The translations under genes and the position numbers were made by a program. Positions 55,241 to 64,000 of a stretch of DNA of 64,000 nt are shown one piece after another (within the stretch, counting starts at the first letter, position 1; each line of letters opens with the position of its first letter). The stretch lies in contig NC_079516.1 in the NCBI RefSeq assembly GCF_000801105.2, forward strand, positions 2,728,001-2,792,000, written 5' to 3'. This DNA is from Raphanus sativus. Its lineage: Eukaryota; Streptophyta; Magnoliopsida; Brassicales; Brassicaceae. Below the pieces are notes generated by a model. That model was given only the letters and a program-made list of their open reading frames with translations, was not told the origin of the DNA and did not search any database.

Positions 55241-58200
55241 TCAACTGGTATTAAGGTAATGCACTCCACATTCTTTTATCATCCATTTGTCACAGTCGAC
55301 CAAAAACTCGTTACGTTCCACCTCAAACTCAAAGCAAAGCTCGTCTGAAGTCACGTCTGCTTCGAATTCAAAAATGTACAGATGTTCCGTTAAAGGAAGA
55401 AACAGAACGAGTTCACTTCGATTGCAGGGGACATCGAGGCTATTCTGTTTGATCCGATGATGTACATACACCCTTTGACCTTTAGCAGCTTCAACCTCAT
55501 CTTTACTAACCAGTAATATGCAAGCCTTACATATCATTGGTGAACGAGAAGGCCTCTCGTTCAACTTCATTACTACGGAACCTCCACTAGCTTGATAGTT
55601 GAAGTAGTTAGGAATTTCTTTACCTGGTAACATCGTTACATAATTAGTCGATGTCTGGATGATGACATCTCTCGCTTCTTTATTCAGTTTGAAGCAGTTG
55701 GCGAAGTTGAGAGCAATCTTTTGATTAAAAAAGGAGAAATCTAGTCTCTCCAGAGACTCACAATCTTCTTCGTCTAGCTCTGATAATGAACTTGGAAGCT
55801 GTGGGAGTGACGAAAGCTCCTTGCATCCCTTGACTACAAGTTGACGAAGACGAGAGATTCTCTTGATCCAAGAAGAACTCTCTTGTATTTCTGTGTTGCT
55901 CATGACCAGACCTGTCAGGATGTCAAGAACGTGAGGGAACTCCTTGAAGTTCTCGTAGTATGACAGATGCACGTCATATATACAAGACAATTCATCTAGA
56001 CGAGGCCACAGCCTGATAGATGAAGGCACTTGTTTAATTGCAGTTCCACTGAGATACATAGATTTGATGTTTATTGAGATCTCAGGAGAACTTTTCATCA
56101 AGGAGCAATCAGTGATGTTGACAGGAAGAACCTCCAGCTTGCAACATTCTTTCAAAATCAAAGAGTATAGTTTATGGAGGTTTCCAATAGAAGCAGGAAG
56201 TTCCAAAAGACTTGAGCATCTGCTAAACTTCAAACGCTGAAGACTAGTGGCGTTTCCGATAGAGGAAGGGACTCTCACTAAACTTGAGCAGTCACTTAAA
56301 TCCAATTCCTCCAGGTTTCTTATATTACCAAAACATGAGGGGAGTTCCACCAAACTTGAACAACCACGAAGAGACAGAAACTCGAGATCAGTTGCATTCC
56401 CAATAGAGGAAGGGAGCTCTACCAAACTTGAACATCCAGTGAGATCCAACTTTTCGAGATGAATGGCATTCCCAATAGAAGAAGGGAGCTCTACCAAACT
56501 TGAACATTCACCGAGATGCAACTTCTTGAGATGAATGGCGTTCCCAATAGAAGATGGAAGCTCCACTAAACTTGAACATCCTGTGAGATCTAATTCCTGT
56601 AGACTAGTGGCAGTTGAGAGACTAGAAACATCCTTCAAGTTTTTTGAATCACTCAAATCCACCCACTTGAGATTGCTAAGCGGCTGACAGAAAATATCAA
56701 CAAGAACGCATTTGTTACATGCTATTAGTCTAGATTTTCAAGTTATATAACTGTAAAAATTTGATCAACAAAAATGATAACAACTTACTTTAGTTCCTTC
56801 CCACAGCTTCTCAAGTTTGCTGCCAGACATGAATAGTTCCACGAGGAGCTCTGGGTTGGGAATACAATCCAAACATGTCATCGGAAAATATCTCCATTCT
56901 AGTAATCTAAGTTTACGAGATATACAGCTTTGTCCACCAAATAGCATAAATGTATCTCCTCCACCATCACGCATCACTCTGAATCTTAAGAACTGGAGAT
57001 TAGACATCCCTTCAAAGGCTCTCTCACTCACATTTATTTTGTCTCCATAGAAGTTTATGCCAATAACACTTCTACTACCCTGAAAACAGAACCAAAAATA
57101 AGGTAGAGATGATTGTAGCTAGTTATCAAACAGACTCAGTTTGTAACGAGCAATATAACACTAATAGCAAAACTTACCGCTGCATCATCAGCAAGTACTT
57201 CACAAATTTCTCTGTTATCGACCAAAAACTGGCGTTGTCCAGGTTCTGTGGACTGTTTGCGGACAATATCTCTACCCAGCTGGACTAGCAGATCATGCAT
57301 ACTCACACGTTCACTTTCCAAAGATATGAGAGACTTCTCAGCTAAGACGTTAAGCCGTTGCCTCACATCAGAAAATCTCTTTGAAAGATGCTCTACCACT
57401 TTCTCTATCTCTCCTAGGTTGAAAAAGCAGGCTATATGAAGAAACAAATCTTTATTTACATGAGATAATGCGTTATAACCGAACATCAAAATGCTCTCAA
57501 TTTCTCCATCAAGGCACATCCTTAGCTCTGGTAGTGCATTTTCCCACTCCTCCTTTGGCATTCCACGAAAATATGACCCCATAACCCTTAGTCCCAAAGG
57601 AAGTCTACCGGCGAGTCTTGTAACTTCCAATACTAGCTTCTCAAAACCATATTCAGGGGACTTTTGACCAAACGCATACATACAAAACATTTGAATAGCC
57701 TCACAAGTTGATGGGAAATCAACCTTGTAAATATGGGTGATCCCATGTGCCTTAAGAATCTTTCGATCTTGCGTTGTAATGATAATTCGACTTCCATTAC
57801 CAAACCACCGAGTTTCTTTGGCCATGGCTTCTAGCTGTACTAACCGATCAATGTTATCAAGAACAACAAGAACTTTCTTGTCATTCAGTCTTTCTCGTGC
57901 AACTCCCAAGTGAGAAATCTTCAAATCCTCCTCTTTCTCGTTGATTAGTTGAGACAAAAGCTTTTGCTGCAAGTGCAACTTCACGTTGTAGTCGTCTGAA
58001 CAAACCGGTGGCGTACACATTGCTTTGACATTCATCAGAAAGACACTGTATTGAAAAGTACGGGATAGTCGATTGAAAAGACACCTAGCAATGGTGGTCT
58101 TGCCAATCCCAGCCGGACCCCAAATCCCTATCATCCTCACTTCATCCAAATCTGTGCGTAAAACCCGTGAAATCTTGTTCATATGAGCTTCCATCCCAAT

Positions 58201-58953
58201 GAATTCGTCGAAATCTCTTGACGGCGTGGAGTTAAACAACTTGTTTGCAACCTCAGTGGCAACATCTTCGATCATTTTTGCATCACTATCCCTTATACAA
58301 CATATTCAAATATATCAAAGTCAATTAAATTGTTCAAAGATAGTTTGATTTGTGTTTGGAAAGATTATGAACAAGAGGACGAACCAGTTCATTGAATTGT
58401 AACCAGCAAGTGTGGCCACTTTTGCTAGAGCTTGACTCCATTTTCTAATAACCTCATTTGGTTTACCTTTACAAGTTTTCTTAAAAACTTTCCAAAACTC
58501 ACCGGCCTGCTTGTTGACATCACTTGGATCAACTTCATAGAAAACGGGCATCACTGTTTGACCTAATTCTTCCTTACACTTCATAATCTCCACTAACTCG
58601 TCAAGACACCACGATGAAGAAGCGTATCTTTTCGAGAGCAACACAATCGCAATTCTTGATTCTTGAATTGCCTTCTTGAGCTCAGGGCCGATAAACTCTC
58701 CTCTATGGATCTTGTTATCAATGAACAGGTTGATTCCTTTGCTCCCAAACTCCTTGAGAAAATGACTGAGAAAGGATTTTCGGACATCTGCACCGTGGAA
58801 GCTCGGGAAGACATCGTGTGTCCCATTACGAGGCAAAGACGACTTTGGAGATGGAGATGATGAAGAAGAAGAAGAAGCAATTTTTTGTTTTTTTTGAACT
58901 CTGAACTTTACATAAACAATAGAAAAGAATCTATTACACAAAAGCGTAAACAT
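55241..58953 (-). CDS. TNL4: TIR-NB-LRR gene that lost its ancestral start codon
   Basis: Four exons on the minus strand, 58953-58385, 58291-57178, 57079-56789 and 56683-55241, give 1,138 residues from the first in-frame ATG. In TNL1-3 the start is ATGGATCTTTACC. Here it reads AAGGATTTTTACC, and a TGA lies upstream in frame, so the first 11 residues of the anchor are lost and the protein would start [20 protein letters not shown] ([32 protein letters not shown]), P-loop [46 protein letters not shown] and MHDLLVQLG are intact. About six regular LRR units are present. A short deletion joins LEVLPVNI to [12 protein letters not shown]-like C-terminus ([16 protein letters not shown]) follows. It is probably still translatable, but membrane targeting may be weakened. 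Confidence 0.88.
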
Positions 58954-59172
58954 GGTTGAAGCAACTGCCACAAGGAGAAGGTAAAAATCCTTTACTACGC
59001 TGGAGAGAAGATCTAAAGATCACAGAGATTTTACGAGATAGAGAGCAACGATTTACAAAGACGTTTTGTATATCTAATGAGAAAATGTTAGACGTTATTG
59101 ACTAAGCTTAAATGGAAATAAAGTTATCTTTTCCTAGAAAATACGTTATTGACTGATATTGTTCGAATTTTA

Positions 59173-60073
59173 TCACATACTAGATCGTTTTCCCCGCTAC
59201 GCGCGGATAATTTCTTTTTAAATATTGAAATTAGTTTTGTTGTGCAAACGATCATTATATTATGATGTATATAAACTATATACTATGTAAGATTATATTA
59301 TATGAGAAGAGACATGGTCTGTTTTTTTCTATAAAATGTTGCATATAGATTTTCACATTTTGTAGTAAATTACTTTTATAAGTTTGCATAAATTTCAAAC
59401 TTGAGTTTAGAATAAAAAACAGGTTGGATGATGTCGGAAGTTGTTTTCTGAGATGAGGTGCATGTGAAAAGTATAGTTCTAACTCATGTACTTGAACTTC
59501 TTGTTAATAAGGTTTTTAATCAGTATGTATTATACATTCAATTATGTATTTGTTTTTCACCTTTATATATTGTAGGGATAGTCCGCAAAACTTTATATCT
59601 ATAATATTATTTGCGAAGTGATTTTTCGCAACGGAGCTCTCACGTTAAAAGTTAGAGTAGTTAATATTGTGTATACCCTTAATGAATAAAATATATAAAC
59701 TAACTAAAAAACGAAATTTATTTTATTGTATTAGATTATTTATTAAATTAATAATAGTAAGAATTATCCAAAATTTTAAAAATATATTTAAAATAAAAAG
59801 ATAAGTTATATATATTTTGTTGTTACCTGAAAAAAAAAATTTAAAGTTAAAAGAAAACATAAAACATATAACTAAACATTAATCAAGTAAAATTATTAAT
59901 TTTATATAATTGATTATTAATTTTATATAATTGAAAAGAGGATATTAAATAATTTTAAGATTTATTCTCTAGTTAATATAGTGTACAAATAAATTTTCAA
60001 AATCTTATAATACGTAAGAATTTTCAAATGAAAATAAAATAATAATTTTATCATTATATACTCTTTTAATTAG

Positions 60074-60116
<43 letters not shown>

Positions 60117-60161
60117 TTTTATAAAATATTTTAGGCCCGCATGTGCAGGCGAACCACCTAG
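59173..60161 (+). mobile_element. Putative non-autonomous Helitron
   Basis: The left end TCACATACTAGATCG follows A, then a GC-rich stretch CCCCGCTACGCGCGG in an otherwise AT-rich region. The right end has GCCCGCATGTGCAGGC, a short palindrome, followed by GAACCACCTAG and T. TC start, CTRR end and A/T insertion site fit Helitrons. It is about 1 kb with no Rep/helicase ORF and contains an (AT) microsatellite at about 60076-60109. The 5' end call is the weaker one. Confidence 0.5.
60076..60109. repeat. AT microsatellite
   Basis: About 17 uninterrupted AT/TA dinucleotides inside the putative Helitron. Confidence 0.85.
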
Positions 60162-62500
60162 TTTTTTTTATTATTTATGCATTACAGCTCCTCAATAGCT
60201 CTTCAATAGAGATGTTTGGCTGTTCCGTAATATATTATATATATATATGTATGTATTTGTTTATATTTAAGAGCTATATATATAATTAGATAATTGTTTT
60301 AAAGTATGTGGCATGCCTTCATTCATTTTTTACAAAAATAAAATATTTAATTTAAACAATTAAATCATTTATATTTAAATATAAGATGAAGTTAGAAATA
60401 CAGAAATTCAAGATTAATTGTTAATATGAGAAGTAAATTTGGGATTGTAAGTACTAAGCAATATAAATAAAATGTTAACTAAAGTTAGTTATGATTCAAT
60501 TACTCTTTATATTCAGAAACGTTTTGAACCTTTCTCCATCTTTTTCCTTTTAATTTCTGCACAACTATATATGTTTTGGACAATATACACATTTTCTATC
60601 TATATGAAATACTATAATTAATACCAAAATATAGATACTATAATTTTTTTGACTAAAGACTTCAAAATTAAAACATAAACAAACGATTACATGAAAAGAA
60701 GATAGGTCTTATAGTTGGGTAAAGTTTTCAATAGATGCTATAATTGTTAACTGGAAAATATGATATAAAGGTTATTTCTCAAGCATAAACTCAAATCTTT
60801 TGAAAATTTAAAATATGCATTTTTCTTGTTTTCTTTATTTCTGCATTTGCATCATAAACTAAATGAGTAAGCATTTTTTTTACCAATGCAATTATTCTTT
60901 TGAGAAGTTTATAACTAAAAACTTATCATTTTCTCTGATTTTAAAAAATGTTAGATCTAAAGATTATTCTTCAGATGTATAATCTTAATAGTTGTTGATA
61001 AATTAAAAATGGAACTGTTACAAATGTTGAAAGCAACCTCCATTTTCACATTTTCAATGATGTTCTAATACCGTTGCAAGGGAAGTCAAAATTCATCATC
61101 AATATTTTTTGTTGCTAGATTGAAAACACCAGTAAAAGAAGCTTTGATTTGTTGTGATTATGACCAATCTTATCATATCTACTGATTCTTGTAATATTTG
61201 AATGGTTTTTGGCAGAAGATAAAACTGAGGGGTAAGCAATTAAAAATGAAATTGTTAAGTGAAAGAAGAAGTTAAGTCTAATCAAGCAAAACCTGATGTA
61301 GAGTATAAAAAGCTAACTCCATTACAACTATAAGCATAAGAGTGTATCGTATGGTTTTCTAAAGTCAGCGCACTCTTTTTCTTAATTTGATTCTTTTTAT
61401 GTTGCATTTTCTGCCAACCTCCCCCACCCTACCATAACTCCTCCCTCTTTTGAGAAACCGGATACAGCACAAAAGCCTCAGGAAGCTAGCTCTACATAAT
61501 GTGTTTATATCAAAAATAAAGAGTCTCAAATAAGAATTAAAGAAATTGATTTGCATAGACACTCTTGGAAAACATAGGCTCATTTTACTTGCATAAGCGA
61601 AAGCCCGGTTATGTTTACGAAGATCATATTACTGTATTCTTCAAAAAGAAAAGCACGACCAAAATTGCAGTAAATAGAGAAACAAAACACATGTTTACGC
61701 AAGAATTTTAAGATCATACATTGGGTCATAATACATAGTAAACGACCTTTGTATTATATGTGGCACCATTGTGCTTCATTTTACAATTAATTCGAAGAAG
61801 TAATCTTCAATCTTTTCAAGTTGATTTAAGTCAAGCAGTAACTAACGCATCCATCATGGCGGCCATCTTAAGGGAAGTATTGATTTTGCAACCAATAACC
61901 ATGCAAATATCATGATAGCAAATAGCTTGAAACACCATGATTCTTTCCGACAATAGCTTGTTTCAAGTATCTCTCAGTTGGTGAAAAAAAGAGTTTTGTC
62001 TATTATTTGGCAGAGGAATCTATACCTAACTATATGTTAGGATTCCGCTACTAAGGCAAATTACAGACAACGAACCTCATCAGCTCTTGGAGACAATTCC
62101 TTCATGATCAAGCAGAACATTCTCCCAAACCATTGTCTTTAGACTGAAAACTTTGTAACGGAATAGTAAGTTATTTTGTTTCAACCTGCACATGAAGAAA
62201 AATGAGAAAACATGGAAAACCTTTAACTCAAGTAATATCATGTAACCATAAAACCAACCTTGCTGAATGACTCTCCTTGGTTAAGTAAATAGAGAAGTTT
62301 CTTGATGAGCTAAAGAGAGAATAACAACAACAACAAAGAAGACGCAATAGTAAGCTTTAGTGTTTACCTGGAGCACCTTGTAGTGTCATCTATGATGCGC
62401 TGCAGTTTCTAAGGATGGCCTCCATTGGAAATGTGAGGTTAAACCCACCCATTGGAAAAAAGTATTGTGAGACACATTATTATCAGTGCACCAGTTCAAA
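60162..62500. other. AT-rich intergenic, nothing supported
   Basis: No ORF here has gene-like composition. A short self-similar stretch near 60185-60215 (GCTCCTCAATAGCTCTTCAATAG) resembles a MITE end. From about 61,800 the composition rises slightly, as if approaching exons, but no exon could be defined. Confidence 0.45.
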
Positions 62501-62519
62501 AAGAAAAGAGTTTAGAAGA

Positions 62520-62790
62520 CGTAAGACGTTGGAACACTCACTGAGTTTTGTCTAGCAAATGAACTCTGAAGGCCATCAAAAGCTGCAGTGAAAATAAATA
62601 AAGGCAAAGTAATGTATGTACACCATTGAAGTGAAACAGCCAAAGTAATATATGTGTACAAAACAACCAAAGTTTCTCGGCACTACCAAGCACTGAATCG
62701 CTTGCGACTCTGTTGAGTCCTCGATAGGATCCATAATGACAACTCTCATCTTCTTCTTCTTGGTTGGGTCAGAGGGTGCGAGCTAACAGT
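62520..62790 (-). pseudogene. Exon-like remnants resembling the eIF2-beta N-terminus
   Basis: On the minus strand 62790-62700 reads APSDPTKKKKMRVVIMDPIEDS and a second piece near 62585-62535 reads AAFDGLQSSFARQNS. The N-terminal tail of eIF2-beta has a Lys block followed by a VVIxDPxEDS-like stretch and later an ESSFTG-K-rich block, so the order fits. The Lys blocks are shortened and later domains are absent. The match is short and of low complexity, so chance similarity is possible. Confidence 0.35.
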
Positions 62791-62987
62791 GAGCAAACAA
62801 CTAAAACCACACAATCAGACAAAGCAATAAAAAGATCAAAGTCTAACTTGAGCTTTGTCGAAATAATTAAGATATGAAAGGATCTATTACAGAGCAATAA
62901 CAGAACAAAACTTAAGAACAGGAAGGAAAGTGAAAAAGGACCACTTTGACATGTGTAGTGGACCTCTTATCATGAACGATTGATGCA

Positions 62988-63800
62988 CTATTTTCCATGA
63001 GTAGCACGTTTGGCTTCCTGTGCTTCGCCACTCTTACTTGAGCTGCTATTTCCCTCATCAGCAAGGTCTCCAAATCCCTTTGGAAGATGCAGACAAAAAA
63101 ACTGCAGAGAGCAGGGGCAACTCAGCAGTTGCAGTAAATGTGGTTTAATATGTGTGGCTGTTAGAGTGGTAGAAAGAAACAACTTTTGTAACAGTTATTG
63201 ACAAAAAAAAAAACACCTTATGCATTCGTCAAAGACCAGGTTAGGTATGTTGATTTGAGTGGCATATCTACAGCTCAAGTTTTACCTTGGTGAACCCTTT
63301 GTTGATGTAATCGAAGATTTCACCAATAGTCATTGTCTCAGCCTTAGTTACCTCCTCCTCATTCACCAGCTTGGCAATCTCTGGGTTACAATCCAACTTG
63401 CAACAATAAGCAAAACAAATATGATTAAGATTGCACCGAAGATTCATGTGGCATCTTACCAAATACAGAGAAAAAAGAGAGACTAAAAACATAGCTAGGA
63501 CTGTGAAGCATGAAACTTTTGCAGCTACAATCACTCACCAGTTCATCTACTCGATTGTGATTGCGAAGAAATTCTGCAGGATGTAATTAGCTCCTGGTTT
63601 GAGTTGAGGCCGTATCATGGAGCACGATTAGATGAGATGAAGCTTGCTTCGCGGAGAAAAAAACGGAAACTGGTTAATTAGATTACAGTGCAGACAGATG
63701 GAAGGAAACATGAAAGTGGAGCGAGACGGCACATACGTGTTCATCGATGATGGCGAATTGGTAGATTCCCGGAAGCATGATCGGGTATCATGGCGGTCGA
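62988..63800 (-). CDS. Hypothetical multi-exon gene or remnant, unrecognised
   Basis: On the minus strand four exon-like pieces have plausible splice sites. MLPGIYQFAIIDEH is followed by GTATGT (about 63777-63735). EFLRNHNRVDEL is followed by GTGAGT (about 63575-63540). DCNPEIAKLVNEEEVTKAE continuing to DYINKGFTK is followed by GTAAAA (63400-63290). FGDLADEGNSSSSKSGEAQ ends at a stop at 62988. Composition is acidic and protein-like. I cannot assign a family. It could belong with the eIF2-beta-like pieces just downstream or be a separate decayed gene. Frame continuity across the joins was not proven. Confidence 0.35.
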
Positions 63801-64000
63801 TCAATTGTCTTAGGGAGGATTTAGAATTTGGTTCAACGTGAACTGATACAAAAGGATTTATATATGAGAAGAAACACAGGGAGGTGGAAGGATGCATCTG
63901 ATTAGATAGGATTGAAGAACGTTATTGAATGAATGGGAGTGGATGATGATTAATATAATAGAAATGGCGAATTGATTCTGATGAATTGGAAGAGACGAAG

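Noticed and set aside
61365..61583. 72-codon Arg/Cys/Leu-rich minus-strand ORF
   Set aside because: No family motif, no splice context, AT-rich surroundings.
1..64000. tRNA, rRNA, snoRNA or miRNA genes
   Set aside because: None with a convincing cloverleaf, box motif or long imperfect hairpin was found by eye. A covariance-model scan would be needed to exclude them.

Overview
This window is plant nuclear DNA. It has AT-rich intergenic sequence, GT-AG introns, a Ty1/Copia retrotransposon, MITEs, Helitron-like ends and plant-only gene families. Recognisable single-copy genes point to Brassicaceae, and the amount of gene loss and duplication suggests a Brassica/Raphanus-type genome; that last step is inference. 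From memory of Arabidopsis thaliana, the backbone follows chromosome 3 in the order At3g04060 (ANAC046), At3g04050 (pyruvate kinase), At3g04030 (MYR2, only a tail here), At3g03990 (D14), At3g03980 (SDR, only fragments), At3g03970 (SINE2), At3g03960 (CCT8) and At3g03950 (ECT1).

Layout. Positions 1-5200 hold two MITEs and the ANAC046 orthologue. Positions 5201-6749 are a TIR-bounded element carrying CAND1 exons. Positions 6762-11750 are a complete-ended, very young Copia element with identical 193-bp LTRs and a frameshift at the protease active site. Positions 12523-14851 hold pyruvate kinase and the MYR2 remnant. From 15083 to 59000 the conserved genes D14, SINE2, CCT8 and ECT1 are interleaved with a dispersed cluster of four related TIR-NB-LRR (TNL) genes, two Agenet/DUF724 genes, SDR fragments and a detached SINE2 C-terminus. 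Positions 59173-64000 are mostly AT-rich repeats with weak exon-like remnants.

The TNLs share an unusual N-terminal hydrophobic anchor ahead of the TIR domain and the same four-exon structure. TNL2 (23486-27080) and TNL3 (38045-42056) are intact. TNL1 (15083-18488, minus) has lost its P-loop and is frameshifted, so it could make only a TIR protein. TNL4 (55241-58953, minus) has lost the ancestral start codon. The number of 24-residue LRR units differs: about 5, 4, 9 and 6 in TNL1 to TNL4.

The main point of interest is the repeated shuffling of TNL, SDR, DUF724 and SINE2 segments around essential genes. It has produced an orphan KASH-like tail ending LAPT instead of LVPT, multiple SDR 3' ends, and an inverted block with DUF724 and SINE2-intron remnants. 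A second pattern is a set of very short poly(A)-tailed inserts flanked by direct repeats, at about eight sites. No bacterial-type systems, CRISPR arrays, rRNA genes or convincing tRNA genes were seen.
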